From Strongyloides papillosus (Eukaryota; Nematoda; Chromadorea; Rhabditida; Strongyloididae), in NCBI GenBank assembly GCA_005656395.1, contig SRSI01000044.1, positions 248,001 through 312,000 on the forward strand: a stretch of 64,000 nucleotides of DNA. The letters are read 5' to 3'. The notes under the pieces are model-generated. The model ran no database searches and was not told the DNA's origin. It worked only from the letters and a program-made list of their open reading frames with translations. This document shows positions 27,301 to 39,755 of the stretch, piece by piece; positions within the stretch are counted from its first letter, which is position 1, and the number at the start of each line of letters is the position of its first letter. The position numbers and the translations under genes were made by a program.

Positions 27301-30300
27301 TTGATGACATGGCACACCAATAGACACTCTAATATATTTTCTTCAATAAAGATAATACTTTTATCGCAGTCTTCTCTATTTCAGAGATAAATACGTAGAA
27401 AGAGTTAATCATCTATGTCGTTCCATCTCTTTCTCCTATCTCTCTTCAATTGTCTTCAAAAATAGAGTAGAGTATATGTGGAAGGGATAGAGAATATACA
27501 TTAAAATTTATGTGATTTCTAAATGGCAAAATTTGGTGCTATAGAAATATATTATATTGTTTAGTATTATTTTTTTTAAATTTCAAAATGTTTTATTATA
27601 AAAACTACAGCATTTTTTTACAAAAAAAAAAGATAAATAAATAAGCAACCTAATAATGATATTTATACGGGGTCCAATAAATATTGATGGGTAATAATAG
27701 TGTTAAAAAAGATTTTAGATTGAAGAATGTAAAAAAATATAATAATTATCGAGAAAGAATGAAAATAAATAATAGTTTTGAAGTAAATAGAAACGAAATA
27801 TCTATATTGATATAAATTTTAAAATATTATCATAAAATTTTTAAAATTAAAGTAAAAAAAAATGTGATTATATACATGCTATTATCAGAAAAGAAGATTT
27901 TTATATGTTGAGACCAGATAAAATAATAAAAATTTGCCATAAATGATGGAAAAATTTTAAAGATTTAGCAAACAAAAGATGGATGAAAAAAAATTTTTAG
28001 AAAATAGGAATGGGTTAATGCAAAATGCATATGAGTTTCATTGCCATCATCTTTTATGCCTTCATAATATTCTTTTTACTTGATGATGATTAATAAGATT
28101 GATATATCGATATATATGAAGTATATTTTATATTTATCTTAAATAAAAATACAGTAAAATTTGTAAGAAAATCTTCTTACTTTTAACTATCGTAAAATTA
28201 ATATTTAAATAGAATGATGATAAAAGTTTCTTGGTAAAAGAAGTCATATTTAACATGATACATGAAATAACAAACTCAATGTACTTTAAAAAATTTGATT
28301 TAAAATAGATAGACAAATTGATAGATAAAATGGAGAGGATTTGTCAAGATATATAAGATATATATATTATATGAATGGCTAGTATAACAATTATTGTCAT
28401 TAAGGGTAAAACTATATAAAATGATTAAACAATATATAGCTAAAATAAGTCAATATGAAAAGGAACATTTTTACTTGACCCGTTTTCTTAAATTCCACAT
28501 ATTATTTATTTAATAATAAATATATTTTAAAAAACTTCTTTAAAAAAGTTTTTTTTATTATTTAATTTCTCTCTACTAACATTCATAAGGAGAGAATAGA
28601 TCTATTGAAAAAACTCTTAACAAAAATTGCTTCATATACACAATCACAGTCAACTATTTTTAAAATACTTTCCAGTACAAATATAATTTCATTCATTCAA
28701 ATATGTGTATAATATGATAGATGGTATCCTTTAATAAAAGAATATCAAATGTTATAGTAATAGTATATACATTTTAAGTTTTAGCTTAAAATTCTAAAAT
28801 ATCTACCTTTTACAAATATGCGATTCAGTTGAATTGTCAAAATCATTAATGTCAAGGGTATTATGACTTGCCATACTATATTATATACTAATCATATTTA
28901 ATCAAGGATAAATAATTGATAAAAATATTAGCAAATATTTTTATAAAATAACTAACATTCTATCTACTTTAAGAAAGTAACTAATTTAGTAAAATAAAAA
29001 AAATTTATCACCTACTATTTGAACGTCGTCAAATAGATTAATGGTAAAGAGGATATAGTTACCTTCTAAAACCTTATAATAATAAAATCATTCCACAAAT
29101 TATAGCATTAAAATATTTATTACCAGACATCACTACGATTCGTTTTTAATAAATATTATAATAGGGTATAAATAAATAAATTAAAAAACTAAACATTTGT
29201 CTTTAACATGTTCAACAAAAAAATGCTCTTTTATTTCCAACTAATATATAGAACATTTTTTTGTCGAGAAATGTATAGGTATAATCTGAATCAAATAAAA
29301 TGTTAATTTGATAGAAATATAATGAAATGGGAATAAGAAACGGAACCTAATACATACAAGAAATTTAATACACATTCGGTCATGGCCTTAGGATTCCATT
29401 ATATGATGTAAGACACGCCAGTAAATACACTGACCATAATCATATAATTTATACATAAACCTCTTGAAACAACTCCTCCCTTTTTTATGCTTTTTTTTTA
29501 TTACTCATCTAACATATTAGTTGATGCTGCCAATCTTAACTGATCTTTAATAATTTAAGGTGGTTTATTTATAAAGCATATGGCATTTGCCAAAAAAACT
29601 TATAGGAATAAAACAAGAATATGTTTTAAAATTTAATCTTAGTTCTTATATATGAATATATATGTGTATAATGCATCATTAAATATAATGGTAATACAAT
29701 TTTATTGAAAAAAATCTTATTAAGTATTTCTTATAAAATATCACTAACAAAAATTAATTAAAGATCCATATTTATGTGTGTAGTAATATGTGTGTTTATT
29801 TTTGTGATAAAAATATCAAGACATTAATATAAAAAAGTTTAATTTGTATAAAATAAAAAAGTTATTATAAAAATGAAATGGAACAAGATATAATATATGA
29901 ATGAACAAAATACATAATAAAAGATAAAAATAAATGACAGAAACTAACATTTTTGAATATTACATAATAAATTAAAACATCTTTACAATTATAATTATTA
30001 TATTTTCTCACCTGATAGACATATTATTGATATTTCTTTTTAATTATTTAGATGAAGAATCTTTTTAATATAAAATAATAAAAAATACCAATTTTCGTCA
30101 AATGATAAACAGATAAATCACATAAAAACTTCATATTTTTTATTATAAAAATCGTAATAAATTAATATATTTTTATTTAAGTATATACCTTGCTATTGAT
30201 AATATTAAAAATAATGAGATATACAATGTTAAATATAATAAACATCCAATAAAATATGAAAGGAAAAAAAACTAGGAAAACGATAGAAAAGACCATAAAA

Positions 30301-30811
30301 TTGATGTATTTTTTTTATCATGATTATGTAATATGATATATTAATATCCTGTAGAATGGAAAAATGAAGTTTTTATGAAGAATAATGTAGATTTAGTATT
30401 AGGTAGTTAAAAATGTCCTGATAAATATTTACTTGCCAAATGATACAATGTTTATAATAATCATCCATGTATTTTATTAACAAAATACAATATTTTTACA
30501 TACTATGAAGGGAAAAATATGAATCATTATGATTACGTACACATATATACATTAATGGGAAAATTTTTATTAAAAAAATATGAAAAATTATGATAATGTG
30601 AAGAAGATTTTATACAACTATATATATTTATATACAATATATATAGGGTATTAAATTTTAAAATATAGAAATAAGCTTTTCACAATGTTTATTGGGTATA
30701 TCATATGACAAATTATATTACGTTAGTAAATTTTTCTCCTACACATTTTCGGTATATTCAAAAAATTTGTACTCTTTTTTTAAGAATAATCATTGTAAAA
30801 GGATTTATAAT
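21322..30811. other. 9.5 kb A/T-rich intergenic DNA upstream of the HIPK gene
   Basis: No supportable gene. Short AT microsatellites occur near 20917, 21907 and 22817. A small patch of more balanced composition lies at 23650-24060 and is listed separately. Other mildly balanced patches lie at 27300-27480 and 29380-29480, without hairpin or coding support. Open frames of about 60 codons (24018, 25479, 27310 and 28316 on the minus strand) look random. Confidence 0.45.
23650..24060. other. Composition island of unknown nature
   Basis: Inside nearly pure A/T DNA this patch holds GAGTGGCACCCCATGCCAGT (23884-23903) and AGGGTGCGCAAAATGGAAAG. Open frames of 60 codons end and begin at 23835/23836 on opposite strands, but neither peptide resembles anything I know. 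It could be a regulatory element or a distant untranslated exon of the HIPK gene. No stable long hairpin was found by eye. Confidence 0.3.
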
Positions 30812-32634
30812 TTATGTCAAAATTTGTTGGTGATTCGTTAAGCGTAACTGCCTTTGAAGTGATTCAGCTGTAGCGGATAAATTTTTTGATTTTGTCGATG
30901 AGACAGAAGAGTGCTCTCCACTTTCATTGTTAGCCTCATTTTCAAATGTATTTATAGGTTTACTATCATTATAAATATGTTCATAATTGGTTGGTATATT
31001 ATTGTTCACCCCTAAATTACTTTCATCCTTCATTTTATTTCGGAGAACGGGTATTGGTGGTGATGATGTAGTAGTTCTAACATTTCTATCATTATTTGCC
31101 TTTTTTTCCCACCATTCTAAACGTTTGGAGCGAGATGATGATGACGTAGAACGGATACTGTTATGTGATGTCAAACTCTTTATAGATAGCTTATCTTCTA
31201 AATTAAAACCGTCATTGTGATTTCTATTATCATTATCTAAAGATGATTGTAGATTATTATCATTTATATCTTCCTCTGCCATCATACGACCGTTACTTCT
31301 CCCATTATTAACTTTTTTTTCACTGCCACTTGATTTATTTTTTATATTTAGATGATGTTTAGTCATTTCAGAGGCTCTCGCTGCTATTGCTTCAGCTTTC
31401 TTTTGAACCATTTCCATTTTTATTTTTGATTGCATAGCCTCTTCCTTTATCAAATTTCTTTGCTTCTCCAAATACCTTTCATCACTATAAAAAAATTATA
31501 AATTAATTATTAAAAGTTTTTACAATAAATGATAATAAAAACATGAAGTATGGACTAAAAGAAAAAATATTTGAAAGAACAAACTAATTACCTAATTCTT
31601 CTTCTTTCTTCCATCTCCCATTCTTTATATCTTTCCATTTCTTTACGACGTTTATTTTCTTCAATTTGTTGTAATAATTCATGTTTATGTCTTTCTTTAT
31701 CATTAAAACCCAGTACAAATGTTTTATTGTTCTTTGTTGTATTATAACTTCCTTCATTCAAACTCGTATAGATTAATCTTCCATTACCAATTGTAGGTAA
31801 CTTTTGATCATTTGCATAACCTATTGTTTTACTCATCTATACCAATAAATAAATTAGCAAAAAAAGGCACATTTTTAATGAACAAGGAGATATGTAAACA
31901 AATAAATGTGTTTTGGGAAAAATGGGAATAAGAAGTCATAAACTAACCTCATTATTAAAATATGGTGATAAAAATTTATTATCATAGCAATTTTTATTAT
32001 TTGCTTTTTCAACGTCAAAAAGTTTTTTTAAATTTTCTTCTTCAATTTTATTATTTAAATTATACTCCATTTTTGTGTTATTAATATTTAGTGTAGAGTT
32101 TTCACTACCCATATGTTTATTTTGTTCATTTTCTGTTATCATAGATGAAAAAGCATTTTTTACTGATAATGGTTGATAAAAAATATTTCCATGTATGGAG
32201 TATGCTTTCATCCCAACAATAAATGTTCTTCCTTCTAAAATTTCCGGTGGTACATTCCATGAAATATCTAATGGATTTTGAAATGAAATTTTTTCTTTAC
32301 AATCAATTATATTTGAATTATTCGCTGCTTCCATGACTGAGGGTAAATAATTATTTTTATTTTCTGTGGTTAAAAAAGATGGATTACTTGATAATGTGGT
32401 TGTCGTTTTTAATAATGGGGGGTACAATGAATTACTTCCTATAATATAATTGGTTGTATTATTTATTTTAGAAAACCTTTCATCGATCAAATTATCAGAA
32501 TTTCTTATATTATTTGACCATGAACCTTTTTCTGGTAGTACCTCATATTTATCATTATCATAGTTTTGGTGCAAATTATCTCCAAGTTTGACATTTGTTT
32601 GTGTTGATGGGTTCCAATTATATGTACGTACCAT
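30812..32634 (-). CDS. Unrecognised Asn/Ser-rich coiled-coil protein
   Basis: Three minus-strand exons join in phase: 32634-31948, 31836-31592 and 31484-30812, giving 534 residues. The start MVRTYNWNPS is favoured because an acceptor (AAATTTCAG, ending at 32644) lies just upstream. A longer frame reaching 32763 would run through that acceptor. Residues about 1-240 are Asn/Ser-rich with one conserved-looking island (ISWNVPPEILEGRTFIVGMK). Residues about 285-370 are a long charged coiled coil (KERHKHELLQQIEENKRRKE, then RYLEKQRNLIKEEAMQ). The tail is Ser/Asn-rich with SSSSRSKRLEWWEKK. The coiled-coil wording resembles centrosome or cilium proteins of the CCDC66/CSPP type, but that is a guess. 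No enzyme motif is seen. Confidence 0.75.
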
Positions 32635-35600
32635 AATATATAACTGAAATTTTATATATATACTAAACGAAGTGATAAAATATATAAGGTACTTTACATA
32701 AAATAAAAATATAATTATTGAAAAGGATGTAAAATGAAAATGTGATATTATCCTAAAGAACATTTCAAAAATCGTCTTTAACTTCTATATAACTTTTTTT
32801 TGCTCCGTTCCCTAAAGGTGTATAACATCTCCATAGTAACACGTATATTTTATTAAATACTTTAATTTTTATCATCTAAATTATGTTAACTCATTAAGTT
32901 TCTCATGTATACATAACCATAATATTTATTTCTCTTTAAATACCATATAATAGAACCCTTTCATTTTTTGCTTTAATAAAGATTTTCTGAATGAATTATT
33001 TAAAAAAATCTCTCCTCAGATATATTATTTGATCTTCTTTTTAGCAGATGTTTTATTATATAATTCAATACATATCAGACAACTCATGTGGAGGTGTAAA
33101 AAATTAAAAACAAAATTAAATATTTTAAAATAGAAAAAAAAATTAAATAATTCATTTGTTATTAAAGGATAATAAGTAAAAAACATGTTTGTTCCAAAAG
33201 AATTTTAAATTATGTTAACCTTATCATAATAACGAGTAGATCTATACAAGATAAATGAACTTTAAAAGTTCTCCTTGAAATGAGTTAATAAAAATAGGAG
33301 AATATATTATATTAGAAAATTTAAATAACATGACAAATTTCTTGAAATATTAAAAATAAAAGAAAACTTATTTTTAAAAAGTATATGACATTCTATAAAT
33401 AAAATATATTAAATGCTAAAATATTATACATAAAGAAATTGAATGTAAAAATATTTACACCACAATCAAAAACTCTCTTTTCTTATGACTTTTAAGAAAA
33501 AATATATTATAAATCAAATATATATTTATTTAGAAGTATTAATTTTTTTGTTATTAAAAATAAAGGTACAAGAGGTACTTTAAAGAAATGTTAAGAAACT
33601 TTAGCACATATATTATTCTTTAAAAATAATGTCTATTCTTATAAAAATGGAATTTGTGAAAATTGGATTGACAAAATCATGAAATATTACATTCAGTACA
33701 TCCAAAAGAATAGTTGTATATAATTTTTTTCTTATCTTATCATAATTAAATCTAACAATTTTGTTTACTATTAGATATATGAGTGTATAGGACAAAACCT
33801 TCTATATTGGTAAGTAGATTTAATATGTTAGCGTTATTTTTTACTTCTTCTACAATAACTCTTCTTTTTTTTATTATGAAAGAGTGGATATAAAAAATGG
33901 ATTAATTAGTATATTAAAAATTTGTTGATCTTAGTTAAGAAAACACTTTTAAGTATTTACTAAAATAGTATATCCTTGTGAATTGTGTATCAAAATAAAT
34001 ACTATAATTTAAATATTTGTAAATAAAATCTTAAATTTTTATTGTTATCATTTTTTTCTAAATTGCTTAAACAAACGACTCAAATTATTTTTACATATTT
34101 TATCTATTATTATCAAAAGTTATTATATTAAATATAATTATTACAATACGTAATATACATTATTTATATTAAGATTATCTTATCTAATCTTTGGTTAAGA
34201 ATATTTCAATCATTTTATCTAATGCATGATTTAATTTCGTGCCAAAAAAAAAACAGGATAATTAGTCTTTGCGAAATGATATTTTATCATAAAAATGGAA
34301 AATTTTTATTTGGTAGTAGGTATCTATAGCTAATAGATTTTAGTTAACAATTTATAGAATTTTTACTTCAATTTTTACAATCATATTTTTAAAAATGCAT
34401 CTTTTAAAGAGTATAATACAAGATATTCCTTTTTACTTTACCTAACTATCTACTATTATGTTGAATTTTACATTTTTAATTAAATATTTAAAAGATATAT
34501 GCGCTTATATATTATTATGTCATCAATCATTGTAGGTCTTTTTTTCGAGTAATTAATCTACCACAGATGTAGAAAAATGGTATTAATAATCATCATCATT
34601 AACATTATTATTATTATCTTACTCATAATTTTATTTCAAAAATAAAAGATGAATAATAATCTGATGTAATAAAATATCTTATAAAATATTATAATAAACT
34701 GTATATTTCTTTTTGAAATATTTATCCCAACCAATGAACTTAAAATTTCTATATAGATTAACATACTCCATACAAAGGATCAAATTTTTTTTCAATATAC
34801 AACTATAACACATTGTATTATCAGTTATTTTACTTTCTCTTTGATCACAGAATACAATTAATATATGAAGTAGTTTAAAAAATTTTGAAAATCCTATCTA
34901 TTGTCCTATTATATTATCTATTTAAATATACTAAACTAACACTTATATAAGTTTATTTTAGTATTATCCATCAAATTTACAAAATCAACTAGTAATTTTC
35001 GTTACCAAACTCTAAATAATTTACACTTTTAATTATGTAAAATTTTTATTTAATATAAAAAAAATTCATTGATACTTATACATTTTCTAAACATTATTGT
35101 ATTAAACGTTACACTCATAAAATTGATGTAAGCTGATATTTTTTAAATTTATTTAATGCTTTTTAATACAATATCAAAATAGTATAAATTTCTCAATAAT
35201 CACTTTTTAATGGTCCAATTGTGTACTTTGAAATGTATCTTCAAGAAAGATGAATGTGGTTAATTGAGGACTTCCTTCTAAAAAAGGTACCTTGGTGTCA
35301 TATAATAATATTTTTTGTAAACAACCACAAATAATGACTTTATTTATTTTGATATCTATTATCTTTTCTAGATATGGATATATTTGTATATTCGTTCCCC
35401 TATTAACATTAAATAAGTTACTACTAATTTAAAAGAAGACTTCTTATTAAAACTAACGTTGAAGAATATCATTAAATATTTTAGAATGTATTATACTTTT
35501 TAATGAATATGAAATACATAATAAAATATATTCCTACCTCTTTAATTAAAGTTTAATTATACTTAATACTACCAAATAAGTCAACTAAAATAGTTAAAGA

Positions 35601-36978
35601 AAAATTTATCCTATTACACTTATTTTTTTATCAAAAATTTGACTGATAAATTTCTTTTAAGTAAGTGGAAATTGAATTTATAAGTATTTGTTGATGTTAA
35701 CTTTTAGATGTAATATCTCATGATTTAAATGCAACATAAAATTTGTATATATTATTATTTTAATATACTTTTTACTATGTGGATTATTATTATCTTTTTT
35801 GTTTGATCAGATTTGTGATAAAATATTCAAGACAATAAAAATCAACAATATCATACGTTTATATTATTTATCTGTGTTTAAAAAGATAAGTCTTACCAAA
35901 TTATGTTACTTTATTTACCAGACAACTATTAAATTAATCATTTAACTGTATTCAAAATTTAAATTTGTAATTTAATGATAACAGTACTTTTGGAGGTACT
36001 TAACTAACCATTTCACATCTATCTCTTAATATTACTCACTAAAATTTTTATAAAAACTTTATACCCCCAATGTTGTAAAAAGATTATCTTTATAGTGTGA
36101 AATAAAATTATTTATTTCCTTGTAGAAGATAAAAAAGTTTGAATTTTATTGGTGTATCTTTAAATTTTGGCAAATAATAATCTTCTCAGTAGTAGTTGTA
36201 TTAATTATTTAAACACTCAAACAAAAATTTCTTATATATTTTAATTAAAACAAAATAAATATTATTTTAACGTTTAATATTTATTTTTTAACCAAAATAT
36301 ATTACATGTCTATGGGGATATATGACAAATAATTTAATATTTTTTAAAAAAAATCATTCCTTTTCTTTCTTAGAATAGTTAACTTGGTCAAAAAATTTTC
36401 TATCAATTATATAAGTCAATCAGCATAAATAAGTTATTCTTCTTAAAATAGTTGTTATTCTTAATTAAGTGTTCTTTTAATTACTTTGTGTATAAGATTA
36501 AAATTTAAACAAATTTTCTATGAAATTAAAAAACACCAATTATTATCGTGTAATTTATATACCATTTTTTTCTAATATACTTTCGCACAATTTTTTATAA
36601 AACCTTATAAATAATATTAAATTTTCTGGAGGATGGAAAAAAAAAGTTAATTAAAAAAAAGTACACAAAAATTTTTTAGCATTTAAAAGAGAAAAAAAAT
36701 TATCATTTGCACTAGTTTATTTTTTATGCTAAAGATACATGTTTGTGTTTTTTTATTTTTTTATATTTCTTTTTTCTTAAATGAAATTTTAATATTATTA
36801 ATTATGAATACGTTAACATATAATTTTTACAGGTTGTCATTGATAAAAAGAAGACTCTTGTTGGATTACTTGAAACTAGTAAACTGATTTCTTCTTCTTT
36901 ACAATCTCATGTCTAAAAATCAACTTTGGAAAAAATATATAACCTATTTACAAACAACATAAGAAAATAATATTCATA
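32635..36978. other. 4.3 kb A/T-rich intergenic DNA (divergent promoter region)
   Basis: It separates the minus-strand coiled-coil gene from the plus-strand GPCR gene, so both promoters should lie here. No gene or repeat is recognised. A TTTTTACAG acceptor at about 36825-36833 could open the GPCR 5' untranslated exon, which would run to 36978. Confidence 0.45.
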
Positions 36979-38479
36979 ATGGACGTAATAGATACTTTAT
37001 CATCATTAACAACAGCATGCTATCATGAACCGAAAGTTCACGATCATGAATTATATTTTCAATTATCAAATATTAATTTGTATATTTTGACTCCTCTAAC
37101 TATCCTTGGTCTTTTTTTTAATACATCAGCTTTAGTAAGTTTAACACACTATCTATTTTGAACAAGAATAAATGAGAAAAATTTTTTATCTATAATAAAA
37201 TGATAATGTTATGTAAAAACAATGTTAGAAAATAGTTGAATTGTTATGTTTTTGTTATTTTTTTCCAGATATGTTTATATAGTCCCCCAAAAATAACATC
37301 CGGTGTTTTTGTGTATCTCAAAGTTTTATTAATATTGGATCATTGTCAATTGATCGTGACATCTGCAGCACTCCTAATACCACAATTTTGCGATAGTCAC
37401 CATCTTGAAAATCATACTTTTTATCAATTATGTATGCTGGAACGAAGATTTTTAAAATATACGATGCCGAGGGTTGAATTGTTAATAAATACTATGCATG
37501 CATGGACAATAGCATCACTATCAGCCCATAGATATTGGAAGGTAATGGATGAAAAGATGAATAATAATATTTATTTGTTAATTTTAGATCTCAAGACCAG
37601 TTGTTTCTAGATACAAAGACACAGCAAAAAGAGCTGGAAAAACATTAATTATAATGATGATTATAATATTAATATTTAGAAGTCCCATATTTATTTTGGA
37701 ACTCCAATTTAAATGGACACCACTATTTCGGGTGATTCGAAGACCCGAGACAACAGAATTGCTAACTCCATATCGTGTCATTTATCACTCCTTTCTTGAT
37801 CCCTTTTTTGCGAATGTTTTACCATTCCTGTCTATGTCAATATTTAGTATCTTGACATTATATGAAATTATTAAAAGTAAACACTTTGCCTACAACCAAT
37901 TAAACATTGATGGTAGTACATCACATAAGCACCAAACACATCAAAGGTACCTTTAATAATATTTTGTTAATCTATCATAATATATATCTTATAACCACTT
38001 CAATTTAGATCCCAACAATCACTTTCATTAATTAGAAAAAGAGCTCAAATTGTAAGACAAAAACAAGAATTTCGTGCCACTGTGTCAATAGTCCTTATGA
38101 TAATTCTTTACCTTCTTTTTCATTCACTTCAAATATATAATATATTTAGAAAATGGGAATTATTATACTTAGGGCAATGCCCAATAAGGTAATGATAAAG
38201 ACTGTCAAAAAACAATACTTAATTATATTTTTTAGACGTGATTATATTCAATCACATATAAGTAATATTTTATCAATGTTCTCAGCAAGTGTCAATGCAT
38301 TTATTTTTATTGCATTTACCAATCGTTTACGAAGTTACCTTCAAATGTTAATACGTAAAACGTCCCGCTCTCTCTCCACTAACAGTGATCCTCCAGTATC
38401 TCCCAAAACTGCAACATCCAATGAAGTAAATATCTTTGGAAATATCCAAAATTTTGACACTGGTGTTGCTGTCTTATAA
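36979..38479 (+). CDS. Rhodopsin-type G protein-coupled receptor, neuropeptide-receptor-like
   Basis: Five exons splice in phase: 36979-37134, 37269-37541, 37588-37946, 38009-38188 and 38236-38479, giving 403 residues. Donors are GTAAGT, GTAATG, GTACCT and GTAATG, and all acceptors end in AG. Seven hydrophobic segments can be placed: TM1 about residues 32-55 (LYILTPLTILGLFFNTSAL), TM2 about 65-88, TM3 about 115-140 ending SLSAHRYWK, TM4 about 162-180, TM5 about 213-237, TM6 about 288-310, and TM7 about 325-345 (SASVNAFIFIAFTNRLRSYL). The DRY motif is HRY and the TM7 NPxxY is NAFIF. No cysteine is visible in extracellular loop 2 to partner LCML at TM3. The overall pattern suits the divergent FMRFamide-like/orphan peptide receptors of nematodes. 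Ligand unknown. Confidence 0.8.
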
Positions 38480-39755
38480 TTATCACATGAATATATCTAT
38501 ATTTTATTTTCACCACCTAATAAATCTCAAAAAACAACCAATATTTATGATAATTATATATGATAAGCTAATATCATATTTACTTGTAAATATATATCGT
38601 ATTCAATTAAAAACAATTAAATATTATTATTATTCACTCATAAAAACATTGTTTTGCCAATTAAAAATAAATTACTAATCTTTTTTAGTACTTTAAAATG
38701 TAAACAAATAAAAAAATACAATTTATAATAAGTATATAAATTTAATAAATGATTATATATTTCTATTTCCCAATAATAATTAATAATTGTGGTCTCTTAA
38801 AGTGGGATAATTATAAATTGAAAACAATTTAAAATTACGTAAGGCAATTTAGTCTTTGATTTGTTTTTAAAAAAATATAAATTCTCCTCAAAATTAATTA
38901 GAATTGCTCTAATTCTAAAAACATATTTATAGATAAATTTTAATTGTTTGTACTTTATTTTCAGATATACAGGACAATTAGAATTTCATTCTTTTCAGGA
39001 ATATTTTTTTGCACCCCCTTTATTAGTTATTATTTTTTTCTCCTTACATATTATTCTTTTTTTCATATCAACATAATTATACTTTTTATGGGAAAATAAA
39101 AAAATTGAATGAGTATTAATAAAAATTTATTATTTATAAAACTATTATCAATACAAAAAGAAGCGTAAAAAGTGAGGGTTAATTATAAAATATTATTCAC
39201 AAAAAAATTTTTAGAGCATAAAAAAGTTATTTTTACAAAAGAAAAAATACATCTACATATATTACATACGATTATTAAAAAAATTTTAAGATTTTGTTTT
39301 TTGTTGAATTATAATGAATTAAGTTTCGGCAATAAAAAATTAATTTGCTTACACATACACAGGATTGAAATAAAAGCTGTTTTGTTCGTTCGAAAAAAAT
39401 ATACTGAATATTTTATATAAATTTCAAATTGTATTAATGTTATTTACACTAAAAAAGATTAACTAGCAAAAATTTTTTTAATCTTTAAAAAATATTGTAT
39501 GTTTGCATTTTAACAATTGGAAAGGCTTGAGCAAAGATTTGTTTTCTCCTTCTTCAATTTACTTTTTTTTACTGTTATTTATACATATTTTTCTTATCGT
39601 TTATCATATTTTGTGATATGCTTCCAAGACGATTTAGAGGAATCATTTGAGGGTATATAAAGGTAAAATGTTGCACTAAAAATAATGTTGTACACTTTTT
39701 TTTACTATATAAAAATATTTGTTCACGAGAAATGTATTTATTTTTCTCATCTTTT
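38480..39755. other. Spacer between the convergent GPCR and cholinesterase genes
   Basis: The two genes converge here, so it should contain both 3' untranslated regions. Frames at 39172-39420 and 39685-39879 are A/T-rich and unsupported; the latter is antisense to the last cholinesterase exon. Confidence 0.45.

Noticed and set aside
29340..29480. Possible microRNA hairpin around GGTCATGGCC...TGACC
   Set aside because: Only 5-6 terminal bases pair; the rest of the arms do not match.
32635..32763. Longer N-terminus of the coiled-coil protein from ATG 32763
   Set aside because: A TTTCAG acceptor ends at 32644, and the extra 43 residues look like translated A/T-rich leader or intron.
37584..37781. 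Minus-strand frame opposite GPCR exon 3
   Set aside because: Antisense shadow of a spliced, motif-bearing exon.
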